Assembly: GCA_022825705.1 (NCBI GenBank)
Contig: JAJDWH010000033.1
Coordinates: 62,001 to 126,000, forward strand
From: Alphaproteobacteria bacterium
Lineage (GTDB): Bacteria; Pseudomonadota; Alphaproteobacteria; TMED109
DNA: 64,000 nt
Reading direction: 5' to 3'
In this document: piece by piece, positions 45,868-57,082 of the stretch
How positions within the stretch are numbered: the stretch's first letter is position 1
Layout of the letters: every line of letters starts with the position of its first letter
The notes under the pieces: generated by a model
What the model saw: the letters and a program-made list of their open reading frames with translations, nothing else
Told to the model about the DNA's origin: nothing
Databases searched by the model: none
Program-made: the position numbers and the translations under genes

Positions 45868-47088
45868 TCAGATGTCCGGGGTGAACATCGTGTTGGTGTC
45901 GGGTCGAGCCTGCAGGTCGCACTGGGCCGCCGGGTTGGTGGGGGCCACGCCCTGATACCGCTGGAGGATTCTGAACTCGCCGTCGCGGGCTTCCGCCAGA
46001 TGGGTGTCCATGAAGCAGTGATGAGTGGCGGGATCGACGCTGACCGGGCCACCGGGGCCATCCACGCTGATCCCCGTCTCCAGGGCTTCGATGACGGCGT
46101 CCCGTTCGGTGGTTCCGGCCTGCCGGACGGCTTCTGCCCACAGCGTCCAGCCGTACCAGTCCTTGATCGGCACGTCGGTCAGATATCCGTAGTCGGTTCC
46201 GTAGCGACGACGGAATTCGGGCAACCATGCCTGGTTGAACGCGTTGTCCAGGCTTTCGTAATACGACCCGATCACCATGATTCCGTTGACGACTTCCGGA
46301 GGCATGCGGACGATTTCACTGGTGCCGCCAAACGTGGTGGACATCATCGGAATGCGCTGGTTCATCCCGGCTGACGCCCACTGTCCGTAGAACGCCTCGT
46401 GCGCCGGGCCGACGAAGACATTGAGCACGACGTCAGGTTCCGCAGCCTGAATGCGGCTGATGGTCGCGCCGAACTGGTTCACGTCCAGTGGAAAGAACTC
46501 CTCGCCGACGACTTCGCCGCCAAGCGATTGGGCGGCCTTCCGGATCCACTGGGCGGAGATCTGCCCGTAGTTGTAGTCGGCCGCCAGGACGTAGACTCGC
46601 TTGCCCCACCGGTCAGCTGCTGCCTGCAACAGCAGGTCGACGTAGATCCCCGGCGTTGCGCCCGTGGCGAAGAAGTTGCGGTCGCAGACCCCGCCCTCGT
46701 AGTTCGTGTTGTAGACGTAGAGGGTGTCAAGCCGATGCAGGATGGGCCGGATGACCTCGCGCGACGAGCTCGTCAGTCCGCCCTGGACCACTGCAACCCG
46801 ATCCCTGAGGGCCAGCTGGTTGGCGAACTGGTTGTAGAACTGCATGTCGGACTGGGCGTCGTAGAGCTTGACCTCGAGTTGCCTGCCGAGCAAGCCGCCC
46901 GCTTCGTTGACCTGATCGATCGCCAACTTGGCGCAACGCCACTGGTTGTCGCCGAAACCCTGGAGGGGGCCCGACAGGTCATAGATGGCGCCGACCGAAA
47001 TCGGATCGTCGGCCCGGGTCTGGCGCCCAAGCATGGAAATGGCAGCGGTGGCGGCGGTTCCTTCGATGAACGTGCGTCGTGTCAGCAA
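45868..47088 (-). CDS. ABC transporter substrate-binding protein, Liv/amide-urea type
   Basis: The ~406-residue protein has a Tat-like signal (LTRRTFIEGTAATAAISML) and a type I periplasmic-binding fold: ISVGAIYDLSGPLQGFG, EAGGLLGRQLEVKLYDAQSD, and YVLAADYNYGQ. The segment NTNYEGGVCDRNFFATGATP recalls amide/urea binding proteins more than classic LivJ, so the ligand is uncertain. A TTG at 47088 has GGGAG 10 bases upstream and is preferred to a TTG six codons earlier. It heads the livHMGF-like operon. Confidence 0.87.
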   Translation of the reverse strand: MLTRRTFIEGTAATAAISMLGRQTRADDPISVGAIYDLSGPLQGFGDNQWRCAKLAIDQVNEAGGLLGRQLEVKLYDAQSDMQFYNQFANQLALRDRVAVVQGGLTSSSREVIRPILHRLDTLYVYNTNYEGGVCDRNFFATGATPGIYVDLLLQAAADRWGKRVYVLAADYNYGQISAQWIRKAAQSLGGEVVGEEFFPLDVNQFGATISRIQAAEPDVVLNVFVGPAHEAFYGQWASAGMNQRIPMMSTTFGGTSEIVRMPPEVVNGIMVIGSYYESLDNAFNQAWLPEFRRRYGTDYGYLTDVPIKDWYGWTLWAEAVRQAGTTERDAVIEALETGISVDGPGGPVSVDPATHHCFMDTHLAEARDGEFRILQRYQGVAPTNPAAQCDLQARPDTNTMFTPDI

Positions 47089-47322
47089 CGTGACGGATTC
47101 TCCCAAGCAATTTGGCGATGCACCCCTTGGCGCTCAACTGTGGGGTAACGGGGATGGTGCGCGAACTCCGAACGTGCGAGTTGCGCAGACTGCATGGCAC
47201 CAAGGTAGCAACTTTTGGGAGCTCCGTTGGAAGATGGATCGCCAACTACGTCGGGTCCCCCTGGTCAGTTCCGGGTTCACGGCGAACGCGTGCCTCGCCC
47301 GCAAGACGGACGATCGCGTTCG

Positions 47323-47350
47323 TTGACAGGCAGAGGGCGCGTCGTACGAT
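47323..47350 (+). promoter_or_regulatory. Candidate sigma-70 promoter for the acyl-CoA dehydrogenase operon
   Basis: TTGACA (47323-47328) and TACGAT (47345-47350) are separated by 16 bases, and lie about 31 bases before the GTG start. The -35 is a perfect consensus match. The promoter is in the ~290-base region divergent from the ABC binding-protein gene. Confidence 0.5.
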
Positions 47351-47381
47351 CGCCTGACGGTTCGACGACAGGGCACGCGCT

Positions 47382-48521
47382 GTGGACGCATTTCTCGATC
47401 AGGAACAACAGCTCTTCCAGGAGTCCGTTCGGCGATTTGCGGAAGAACGGATGGCGCCTGCAGCCGCCGACTGGGACCGTGACCGGACATTTCCGGTCGA
47501 GGTGCTCCGCGAAGCTGCCCGCCTGGGACTTGCCGGACTCTACGTACCCACAAAACACGGCGGCAGCGGGCTCTCGCGTCTGGATGCCGCCATTGTGTTC
47601 GAGGAACTATCGGCCGCCTGCCCGTCCACGGCAGCGTATATCTCCATTCACAACATGGTGGCGTGGATGATCGCGACGTTCGGGAACAACGAGCAGCGAC
47701 GGCGGTTCCTCCCGGGCATGATGGCGATGGACCTCCTTTCCAGCTACTGCCTGAGCGAGCCAGGCTCGGGCTCGGACGCGGCGTCCCTGTCGACTCGAGC
47801 GGAGCGAGACGGCGACCACTACGTCCTGAACGGCTCGAAGGCCTTTATTTCGGGCGGGTCGGTGTCGGACCTCTATGCCTGCATGGTCCGTACCGGCGGA
47901 GAGGGTCCGCGCGGCGTCTCCTGCGTTGTGGTGGAGAAAGGTTCGCCGGGCCTGTCATTTGGCCGGCAGGAGGCGAAGCTCGGCTGGCACAGCCAGCCTA
48001 CGGCGGCGGTGATCTTCGAGGACTGTCGGGTCCCGGTTGCCAACCGGATCGGTGCCGAGGGGGAGGGCTTTCAGATCGCGATGCGCGGCCTCGACGGCGG
48101 GCGCATCAACATCGCCTCTTGCTCGCTCGGTGCGGCACGTCGGGCACTGGCTGAGACCAGGGAACACCTGCGGACCCGCAAGCAGTTCGGCGAGACACTG
48201 GCGTCGTTCCAGGGCCTGCGGTTCCGGTATGCGGACATGGCCACCGAACTGGAGGCGGCACGCCTGATGGTGCACGCCGCCGCCCGTGCCGTTGACGCGG
48301 GCCACGCCGACGCCACGGTCCGTTGCGCGATGGCGAAACGCTACGCCACGGATGTCGGGTTCCACGTGTGCGACGAGGCGATCCAGCTGCACGGCGGATA
48401 TGGCTACCTCAACGACTATCCGCTGGAGCGCCTCCAGCGTGACACCCGCGTTCACCGCATTCTCGAGGGAACCAACGAGATCATGCGGGTCATCGTGTCG
48501 CGCGGCCTCCTCGACGACTGA
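47382..48521 (+). CDS. Acyl-CoA dehydrogenase, isobutyryl-CoA dehydrogenase-like
   Basis: The 379-residue FAD enzyme has the family motifs [36 protein letters not shown] and [20 protein letters not shown]; the region [18 protein letters not shown] closes it. The Glu expected as base lies in the HRILEGTNE stretch. The next gene encodes a 3-hydroxyisobutyryl-CoA hydrolase, so isobutyryl-CoA (valine breakdown) is the likely substrate. The start is GTG, with a good promoter upstream. Confidence 0.9.
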   Translation: MDAFLDQEQQLFQESVRRFAEERMAPAAADWDRDRTFPVEVLREAARLGLAGLYVPTKHGGSGLSRLDAAIVFEELSAACPSTAAYISIHNMVAWMIATFGNNEQRRRFLPGMMAMDLLSSYCLSEPGSGSDAASLSTRAERDGDHYVLNGSKAFISGGSVSDLYACMVRTGGEGPRGVSCVVVEKGSPGLSFGRQEAKLGWHSQPTAAVIFEDCRVPVANRIGAEGEGFQIAMRGLDGGRINIASCSLGAARRALAETREHLRTRKQFGETLASFQGLRFRYADMATELEAARLMVHAAARAVDAGHADATVRCAMAKRYATDVGFHVCDEAIQLHGGYGYLNDYPLERLQRDTRVHRILEGTNEIMRVIVSRGLLDD

Positions 48522-48547
48522 CGCCTAACCGCCAGGGAGACAGGAAC

Positions 48548-49591
48548 TTGGCGGCCGGTCTTCACTGGTTTCGAGAAGGCGCGGCCGGGCGCGTCATCCT
48601 TGATCGGCCAGAGGCGCTGAACGCCCTCGACCTGGCGATGGTACGGGCGTTTTCCCGGGCGCTTGACGCTTTCGAGAGCGATGCCAGCGTGCGCGCCGTC
48701 ACCGTCGAGGGCAAGGGCGAGCGTGCCTTCTGCGCCGGCGGCGATGTGCTGGCGTTCTACGATGCCCGAGGCACCGACAGCACGGTCGGCGCCGATTTCT
48801 TTCGAGAGGAATACACGCTCAACCGGCGGATCAAGCGCTACTCGAAACCTGTCGTGGCGTTCATGGACGGGATCACGATGGGCGGCGGGGTCGGGGTGTC
48901 GCTCCACGCCTCGCACCGGGTGGTGACCGATCGTACCGTGTTTGCGATGCCCGAAACAGGAATCGGGCTGTTTCCGGACGTGGGCACCGGGCATTTCTTG
49001 AGCCGACTGGATACCGGCATCGGCACCTGGATCGCGCTGACGGGGAACCGGCTCGGCGCGGGCGACTGTCTGGACATCGGCGTCGGAACGCATGGACTGG
49101 ATGCGGCGGCAGGGGTGCACGATGCCGTGCAGGCCATCGCGACCATGGCGGACGACGACGTGGATGCCGCGCTGGCGCCGTTTCTCGGCGAGCCGACGGC
49201 CGGCGCGGCTCTGGATGCGCGGGAAGTGATGGCCCGGTGTTTTGGTCAGCCGGACGCCCGGGCGATTGTCCGGGCTTTGGAGATCGAAGGGTCGGAGTGG
49301 GCGGAACGTACGGCGGCCGGGTTGGCACGCAAGTCGCCGACCAGCATTCGGATCACCCTCCGGCAGTTGGAGCAGGCGAGAACCGCTTCCTTCGAGGAAG
49401 AGCTCGTGACCGAGTACCGCATGAGCCAGGCTTGCATCGCCGGCCATGATTTCATGGAAGGAATCCGGGCAGCGCTGGTGGACCGGGATCGCAATCCTCG
49501 GTGGTCGCCGGACCGTCTCGGCCACGTGACGGACCAGTTGGTGGCCCGCCATTTCACGGAACCCCCGGTGGGCGACCTCAGGTTTGACTGA
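48548..49591 (+). CDS. 3-hydroxyisobutyryl-CoA hydrolase (enoyl-CoA hydratase/isomerase family)
   Basis: The 347-residue protein is longer than a plain enoyl-CoA hydratase and has the HIBCH signature AMPETGIGLFPDVGTGHFLSR, plus RAFCAGGDVLAFY (oxyanion hole) and GITMGGGVGVSLHASHRVV. It should hydrolyse 3-hydroxyisobutyryl-CoA in valine catabolism. The start is a TTG with GGGAGA and GGAA upstream. It lies 26 bases after the acyl-CoA dehydrogenase and is followed by a terminator. Confidence 0.9.
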   Translation: MAAGLHWFREGAAGRVILDRPEALNALDLAMVRAFSRALDAFESDASVRAVTVEGKGERAFCAGGDVLAFYDARGTDSTVGADFFREEYTLNRRIKRYSKPVVAFMDGITMGGGVGVSLHASHRVVTDRTVFAMPETGIGLFPDVGTGHFLSRLDTGIGTWIALTGNRLGAGDCLDIGVGTHGLDAAAGVHDAVQAIATMADDDVDAALAPFLGEPTAGAALDAREVMARCFGQPDARAIVRALEIEGSEWAERTAAGLARKSPTSIRITLRQLEQARTASFEEELVTEYRMSQACIAGHDFMEGIRAALVDRDRNPRWSPDRLGHVTDQLVARHFTEPPVGDLRFD

Positions 49592-49598
49592 CGTGTGT

Positions 49599-49617
49599 AC
49601 CGGCTGCAGCCGGTTTT
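49599..49617 (+). terminator. Hairpin with T-run after the valine-catabolism pair
   Basis: ACCGGC (49599-49604) and GCCGGT (49609-49614) form a 6-base-pair stem around TGCA, followed by a run of Ts. It begins 8 bases after the hydrolase stop. The stem is short, so it may be only a weak terminator. Confidence 0.5.
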
Positions 49618-49819
49618 GTCGGCTGGGCCGGCCGCGGCGCGAGTCGTAAATTAGGCCGGCCCCCGCCGCTGAAAGTTGGCGCCATATATCGCAGTACTAG
49701 ATATTGTTACAGATAGTAAACAGAATAACCGTCTGTTCGTTCGAGGGCAGAAAGCGACCAGCCTGCAGGTGCCGCCGGGATGGCACGGAGGAAACCGGCG
49801 TAGCGATGGCAAAATGCCG

Positions 49820-51541
<1,722 letters not shown>

Positions 51542-51712
51542 GGCGGTACTCTCCGGGCTCGGCCAACCTGCGCAGTCGGCCTGTCTGCCAGATTTTGCCC
51601 GAATGGCCAAGCATGGGGGCTCGCTTCGACGCCGTACACGGAATAGGCCGCGACCTGGATCCCGTCGCGAGCGGCGTGGCCGGCACCGTGCGCGCACGGA
51701 TGGGGGAAGGCA

Positions 51713-52687
51713 ATGGGATTCCGACTGCTCGTACTGACGAATCTCGAGACTCAGGCATCGCTGGACATGGTGCGCGGGTGGCCGGAACAGCTGCAGGCTG
51801 AGATCCCTGGCTTGGAGACGCATCTGTCGGACAGCACGGAGGAAGCGTCCGACGTGATCGGGCAGGTGGACGCCATCTACGGGAAGGTTGATCCGGACGC
51901 GTTCGCCAAGGCGCGAAAGCTTCGATGGATCCAGTCGCCATTGGCCGGGCCGCAGCCAAGCTTCTACCACCGGGCACTGGTGGAAAGCGATGTGGTCGTG
52001 ACCAACATGCGCGGGATTTTCAGCGACCATATCGGGGCGCACGTCCTCGCGTTCGTCCTGGCGTTTGCACGCGGACTTCCCACGTACGTCACCATGCAGC
52101 GCGACCGGCGCTGGCGGCCGGACGCACCGACCGTCCACCTCCCGGAGGCAACAGCCCTGGTGGTCGGCGTCGGCGCGATCGGCGCCGAGGTGGCGCGATT
52201 GTGCGCTGCCTTCGGGATGGCGGTCACCGGCGTCGACCCGAGGGCAACCGTCGCCCCCGAAGGCGTTGGCCGCCTCGTTGGACCGGAGGCGCTCGACGAG
52301 GTGCTTCCCACCGCCGACTTCGTCATCGTGACGGTGCCCGAGACCCCGGCTACGCAGGGGTTGTTCAACGCTGCCAAGTTCGCACGGATGAAGCCAACCG
52401 CGTTCTTCATCAACATCGGCCGCGGGGCCACGGCCGAGCTCGACGACCTGAACGCGGCTCTGCGTTCCGGTGTGCTCGCCGGCGCCGCCCTGGATGTGTT
52501 CCAGATCGAGCCGCTGCCCATGAGCCATCCGCTGTGGAACGCTCCCGGCATGGTCATCACGCCGCATGTCGCAGCAGCGGGCCCGTACCTGAACCAACGG
52601 AAAACCGAAGTGTTTTTCGACAACTGTCGGCGATTCAGCGAGGGCCGCGAACTGCGCAACGTCGTGGACAAGGCAAACTGGTTTTGA
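51713..52687 (+). CDS. D-2-hydroxyacid dehydrogenase
   Basis: The 324-residue NAD-dependent enzyme has the Rossmann motif [20 protein letters not shown], the catalytic Arg region [19 protein letters not shown], and the Glu/His pair in [15 protein letters not shown] and [13 protein letters not shown] conserved N-terminal substrate loop ([13 protein letters not shown]) is present. The hydroxyacid it acts on cannot be told. It is a single gene, with a weak GGGGGAAGG-type ribosome site before the ATG. Confidence 0.9.
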   Translation: MGFRLLVLTNLETQASLDMVRGWPEQLQAEIPGLETHLSDSTEEASDVIGQVDAIYGKVDPDAFAKARKLRWIQSPLAGPQPSFYHRALVESDVVVTNMRGIFSDHIGAHVLAFVLAFARGLPTYVTMQRDRRWRPDAPTVHLPEATALVVGVGAIGAEVARLCAAFGMAVTGVDPRATVAPEGVGRLVGPEALDEVLPTADFVIVTVPETPATQGLFNAAKFARMKPTAFFINIGRGATAELDDLNAALRSGVLAGAALDVFQIEPLPMSHPLWNAPGMVITPHVAAAGPYLNQRKTEVFFDNCRRFSEGRELRNVVDKANWF

Positions 52688-52925
52688 AGGCCGACCCGAG
52701 GCTTGGCTGCCTGCGCCGGATCCCCGGCTTCGCGCAGACCGCGGCACGGTCCGACGAGAGCCAGGCTCCAGGGCCATGGTATTCGGGTGTCCCTTACGAA
52801 CGGGGATCCGGACCGCAGTGCTGCGTCGAAAGGGACATTTGTGAGCGGGCGCGCACCGCCTGCGTGCCGCTCGCCGGTCTCGACGCAGGCGCCGCGCGGC
52901 TGGTCAGGCAGGCCTCGCTTGACGG

Positions 52926-53417
52926 TTAGTGGATATGGTCGGAATGGTCATGCTCGGAATGATCGTGATACCCCACCACGATGAAATCGACTTGCGCGTT
53001 CGTGACGCGGTCCCCGGGTACCGCAATCCGCCAGCTGAGCACGTAGTCGCCGTCGCGTAGTTCGGGCAGGGGGATCGCGAACGTCGTCCGTTCCGTCGTG
53101 GGCGCGGGAACCGTGAGCTCCAGGATGTCGCCGGAATCCAGTTGGAGGTTCGCCTGATCGAGGATCACGCTTTGGGTAAAGCGGATTTCGAACGCAGCGG
53201 GTGCCGTGTCCAGGACATCTCCGGCCACGATGTTGCTGTGCTCGACTAACGACTCGGCGCTGGCCGGCGCTGCCGCCAGCGCAACTGCCGCCACGAGCGC
53301 ACGGACTGACGTCAGGGCGCGACCGGCCCCCACGCTTGACGTCGCCTCATGAGACAACATGAACCACATGACGCCCCGTCGCGTCTGCACGCGGGCCCCG
53401 GCCGGAGCACTAGTCAT
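52926..53417 (-). CDS. CopC-like periplasmic copper-binding protein with a His-rich tail
   Basis: The 163-residue protein has a long N-terminal region and a signal segment (LVAAVALAAAPASA), then a CopC-type beta-sandwich (HSNIVAGDVLDTAPAAFEIRF to VTNAQVDFIVVG), and ends in GYHDHSEHDHSDHIH. The ATG at 53417 overlaps the end of the CusF-like gene and has GGGAG 5 bases before it; later starts (MWFML or a GTG) are also possible. It is the last gene of the copper operon and should bind copper in the periplasm. The His normally placed at the very N terminus of CopC is not at the predicted mature end. Confidence 0.72.
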   Translation of the reverse strand: MTSAPAGARVQTRRGVMWFMLSHEATSSVGAGRALTSVRALVAAVALAAAPASAESLVEHSNIVAGDVLDTAPAAFEIRFTQSVILDQANLQLDSGDILELTVPAPTTERTTFAIPLPELRDGDYVLSWRIAVPGDRVTNAQVDFIVVGYHDHSEHDHSDHIH

Positions 53418-53865
53418 CGGAGCTCCCTGCCAGGCAGTCAGGGCCGTGGGTGTCGCGGTTGCAGATCGCGGTGACGCGGTAGGAATTGTCACGGCCCCGC
53501 TTGAGCTGGAAAGCGACGGGGTCACCCTCGGAGAGCCCGGACAAGTCGACGGCGCCCACCACACCGAAGCCCATGGTCATGGCGCCCATGCCGATCTCAT
53601 CGATGGGCTCGTGATCAATGGTCAACGATCGGTTTTCCGAATCGATCGCCTGTATGACGCCCGTGCCGTGCGCGATACGGCTATCCGCGGCACTGCTCCC
53701 ATGGTCTGCATGCCCGGCTTCATGGCTGTCGGCGAGGAGGTAGGGCGTCTCCAAGCCGGCGGACCCGCCCTGGGCGGACCCTTCCTGGGCGCGAGCCAAC
53801 TGAAGGGGGGAGGCGGCCCCTGCCACGAAGGCGAGCAGGGAAAGGGACGTCAGTAGTCGGGTCAT
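53410..53865 (-). CDS. CusF-like periplasmic copper chaperone
   Basis: The 151-residue protein has a signal peptide (MTRLLTSLSLLAFVAGAA) and a CusF-type barrel with GVIQAIDSENRSLTIDHEPI and IGMGAMTMGF. In CusF, His36, Trp44, Met47 and Met49 bind Cu(I)/Ag(I); here the His and the MTM pair are present but the Trp is replaced by Met. A His-rich stretch (SHEAGHADHGSS) precedes the barrel. The ATG overlaps the cusA stop (ATGA). It should deliver copper to the CusBA pump. Confidence 0.82.
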   Translation of the reverse strand: MTRLLTSLSLLAFVAGAASPLQLARAQEGSAQGGSAGLETPYLLADSHEAGHADHGSSAADSRIAHGTGVIQAIDSENRSLTIDHEPIDEIGMGAMTMGFGVVGAVDLSGLSEGDPVAFQLKRGRDNSYRVTAICNRDTHGPDCLAGSSDD

Positions 53866-56800
53866 GCAGTGTCTCCTTGCGGTTTGGCGGGAAGTGCATC
53901 GAAGTCGCCGGCGGCCGTCTGCGGGTGCGCTGGCAGCGATCGCTCAACCCACAGGTAGTAGATCGCGGGAATGACGAACAGGGTCAGCACGATGGTGGAG
54001 ATGGTGCCGCCCACCATCGGCAGCGCGATTCGCCGCATCACGTCCGACCCCAGGCCGTCCGTGAGAAAAATCGGCGCTAGCCCCGCCAGCACGGTGATGA
54101 CCGTCATGAGGAGCGGGCGCACCCGTAGGGCCGCGCCAAGGCGGATGGCGTTGAACAGCTCTTCCTTCGTGGTTGGCTTGTCGGCCCGCACCCATTGATC
54201 GATGTAGAGCAGCATGACGACCGCGGTTTCCACGGCGATGCCGCCCAGCGCGATGAACCCCACCGCGACGGCCACCGACAGGTTGTAGCCGGCCAGCCAC
54301 ACGGCCCATAGCCCGCCGATCAGGGCGAAGGGCAGCGACAGCATGATCATGAGGATCCGGTCCAGCCGGCCGAAATGCAGCATCAGGAGCAGGAAGATGA
54401 GGGCCACGGCAGACGGAATCGCGACGTTCAGCCGCTCGTTCGCCGCTTCCAGCTGCTCGTACTGCCCCGACCACCCGACGGCGTACCCCGGGGGACGGTC
54501 GACCGCCTGTGCAACGGCCCGCCGCGCTTCCGCGACGTAGCCGCCGAGGTCACGTCCGGCGATATCGACGAACACCCAGCCGGTGAGACGGGCGTTTTCC
54601 GAACGGATCATCGGCGGTCCCTCGGTGAAGGTGACCGTCGCGAGTTCCCCGAGCGGGATGTGCGCGCCGGACGGCGTGGGGACCAGGATGTCCTCGAGGT
54701 CTTCGGGGGTCTCACGGAATGCCCGGTCGTAACGCAGCATGATGTCGTAACGCTCGCGCCCTTCGACGCTTTCCGCGAGCTTCATGCCGCCGAGCGCTGT
54801 CTGGATCACCGACTGGAACGTGCCGATGTCGATGTTGCGCCGGGCGAGCTCCGATCGGTCGGGCGTGATCTCGAGGTACTTTCCGCCGAGCACTCGGTCG
54901 GCGAAGGCCGAGCGCGTCCCCGGGATGGTCGCGACGACGGCTTCGATCTCGCGCGCAATGCGCTCGATGGTCTCGAGATCATCGCCCGTGATCTTGATCC
55001 CAATGGGGGTGCGTACCCCCGTCGAGACCATGTCCATGCGAATCTTGATCGGGTAGCCCCAGGAGTTGACGAGGCCTGGCATCTGCAGGCGCGAATTCAG
55101 ATCCTCGATGATCCCGTCCGCCGTCATCCCGGGCCGCCAGGCGGCTTCCGGCTTGAGGCGAATCCAGGTTTCGATCATGGTGAGGGGTGCCGGGTCGGTG
55201 GCGGTGTCGGCGCGACCGGCTTTCCCGAAGACGCTATCAACCTCGGGCACCGTAGCGATGACCCGGTTGGTCTGGCCAAGGATCTCCCGCATCTTGGTCG
55301 ACGACACACCGGGCAGGGTCGTCGGCATGTAGAGGAGCTCCCCCTCGTACAGGGCGGGCATGAATTCCGATCCCAGCTTGCTCAGCGGAACGATCACGCT
55401 CGCCGTGAGAGCCAGGGCGACCAGCACGGTGAGCCACCGCAACTTGAGCGCCACGTAGAGCAAGGGCCGGTAGAGCCACACCAGAATCCGGTTGAGGGGG
55501 TTCCACTGCGCCGGGACCATCCGGCCGCGGAGCAGCCAGTGCATCAGTACCGGCACGAGCGTGACCGACAGGATGGCCGCGAATGCCATCGCGTAGGTCT
55601 TGGTGTAGGCGAGCGGAGAAAACAGGCGATAGCTCTCGCCGGTGAGCGCAAATACCGGCAGGAATGACACCGTGATGATGAGCAGTGAGAAGAATAGCGC
55701 CGGCCCGACTTCCTGTGCGGCGCGAATCAGTACTTGGCGGCGCTGTTCGGGGGGCGGCTGGGGACCCAGCTCCCCGAGCCTGCGGCTGTAGTTCTCCACC
55801 ATCACGATGGAAGCGTCCACCATGGCGCCGATGGCGATTGCGATGCCGCCGAGCGACATGATGTTTGCCGTCACGCCCTGCGCGGACATGATCAGGAACG
55901 CGCCCAGCACCCCCAGCGGGAGCGTGATGATGACGACGAAGGCGGCACGCAAGTGCAGGAGGAAGACGACGATCACGACGGCGACCGCAAGGCCTTCCTC
56001 CAGTAATTTGCGTTCCAGGTACTCAACTGCGCCGGATATCAGCGGCGCCCGGTCATAGACGGTGACGATGTCCACGCCGTCGGGAAGGCCGCGCTCAAGC
56101 TCGGCGAGCTTCGCCTTGACCCGATTGATCACGTCGAGGGCGTTTTCGCCGTCCCGCATGATCACGATCCCGGCCACCGTCTCACCTTCGCCGTCTAGTT
56201 CGACGATGCCGCGGCGAAGCGCCGGTCCCTCCACGATGCGGGCGATGTCGGCAAGCGTCACGGGCGTGCCGTCCTCCGCGTGGATGACCACCTGTTCGAG
56301 ATCAAAACGGTCTTTCACGTAGCCCGAGGACCGAATGACGAACTCGCTTTCACCTTGCTCGAGCACCCGGCCGCCGACCTCGCTGGAAGCTGCCCGAACG
56401 GCCGCCACGATGCGGCGGATGGAGATGTCGTGGGCGCGGAGCTGGTTGGGGTCGATCAGCACCTGATACTCGCGCACGAACCCGCCGACCGACGCGACCT
56501 CTGCCACGCCTTCGACGCCGGCGAGCTCCAGCTTCAGGAACCAATCCTGCAACGAACGCAGTTCGGCGAGGTCGGTCCGGCCGCTTCGGTCGACCAGCGC
56601 GTACTGGAAGATCCACCCGACTCCGGTTGCATCGGGGCCGATCTGCGGCGTGGCCCCGGGGGGCAGTTCCGATCCCAGCCGCGAGAGGGCCTCGACCACC
56701 CGGGCCCGGCCCCAGTAGAGGTCGACATCGTCCTCGAAGATCACGTAGACGAAGCTGGTGCCGAACATGGAAGAACCGCGCACGTCCTTGGTCCGCGGCA

Positions 56801-57071
56801 GGCCGAGGAGATTGGTGGACAGCGGGTACGTCACCAGATCCTCGACGATCTGCGGCGACTGGCCGGGAAAGTCGGTGCGGATGATGACTTGGGTATCCGT
56901 GAGGTCCGGAATCGCGTCGAGCGGCGTCCGCTCCATGGCCAACCAGCCGGCGGCTCCGAGCGCTCCCGCCAGCATCACCACAATGATCGGATTGGCGATC
57001 GACCAGGCGATCAGCTTGGCCACGGCGGACTGGGAGGGATCGCGACCGGTCAGGCCGTCATGGCTGTCCAT
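53862..57071 (-). CDS. cusA: Heavy-metal RND pump, CusA type (Cu(I)/Ag(I))
   Basis: The 1069-residue inner-membrane pump belongs to the HME-RND group. The three methionines that bind Cu(I)/Ag(I) in CusA are all in conserved contexts: LLYMPTTLPG, APLTMIETWI and IRMDMVSTGVRTPIGIKITG, which argues for a copper/silver rather than Co/Zn/Cd substrate. The proton-relay region reads IAIAIGAMVDASIVMVEN. It starts 11 bases after cusB and overlaps the CusF-like gene by 4 bases. Confidence 0.95.
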   Translation of the reverse strand: MDSHDGLTGRDPSQSAVAKLIAWSIANPIIVVMLAGALGAAGWLAMERTPLDAIPDLTDTQVIIRTDFPGQSPQIVEDLVTYPLSTNLLGLPRTKDVRGSSMFGTSFVYVIFEDDVDLYWGRARVVEALSRLGSELPPGATPQIGPDATGVGWIFQYALVDRSGRTDLAELRSLQDWFLKLELAGVEGVAEVASVGGFVREYQVLIDPNQLRAHDISIRRIVAAVRAASSEVGGRVLEQGESEFVIRSSGYVKDRFDLEQVVIHAEDGTPVTLADIARIVEGPALRRGIVELDGEGETVAGIVIMRDGENALDVINRVKAKLAELERGLPDGVDIVTVYDRAPLISGAVEYLERKLLEEGLAVAVVIVVFLLHLRAAFVVIITLPLGVLGAFLIMSAQGVTANIMSLGGIAIAIGAMVDASIVMVENYSRRLGELGPQPPPEQRRQVLIRAAQEVGPALFFSLLIITVSFLPVFALTGESYRLFSPLAYTKTYAMAFAAILSVTLVPVLMHWLLRGRMVPAQWNPLNRILVWLYRPLLYVALKLRWLTVLVALALTASVIVPLSKLGSEFMPALYEGELLYMPTTLPGVSSTKMREILGQTNRVIATVPEVDSVFGKAGRADTATDPAPLTMIETWIRLKPEAAWRPGMTADGIIEDLNSRLQMPGLVNSWGYPIKIRMDMVSTGVRTPIGIKITGDDLETIERIAREIEAVVATIPGTRSAFADRVLGGKYLEITPDRSELARRNIDIGTFQSVIQTALGGMKLAESVEGRERYDIMLRYDRAFRETPEDLEDILVPTPSGAHIPLGELATVTFTEGPPMIRSENARLTGWVFVDIAGRDLGGYVAEARRAVAQAVDRPPGYAVGWSGQYEQLEAANERLNVAIPSAVALIFLLLMLHFGRLDRILMIMLSLPFALIGGLWAVWLAGYNLSVAVAVGFIALGGIAVETAVVMLLYIDQWVRADKPTTKEELFNAIRLGAALRVRPLLMTVITVLAGLAPIFLTDGLGSDVMRRIALPMVGGTISTIVLTLFVIPAIYYLWVERSLPAHPQTAAGDFDALPAKPQGDTA

Positions 57072-57082
57072 GGCGGTTCCCG

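Noticed and set aside
43977-46061. Very long minus-strand frame (694 codons) as one permease
   Set aside because: Only the last 334 codons match LivM; the first part shadows livH and the binding-protein gene in another frame.
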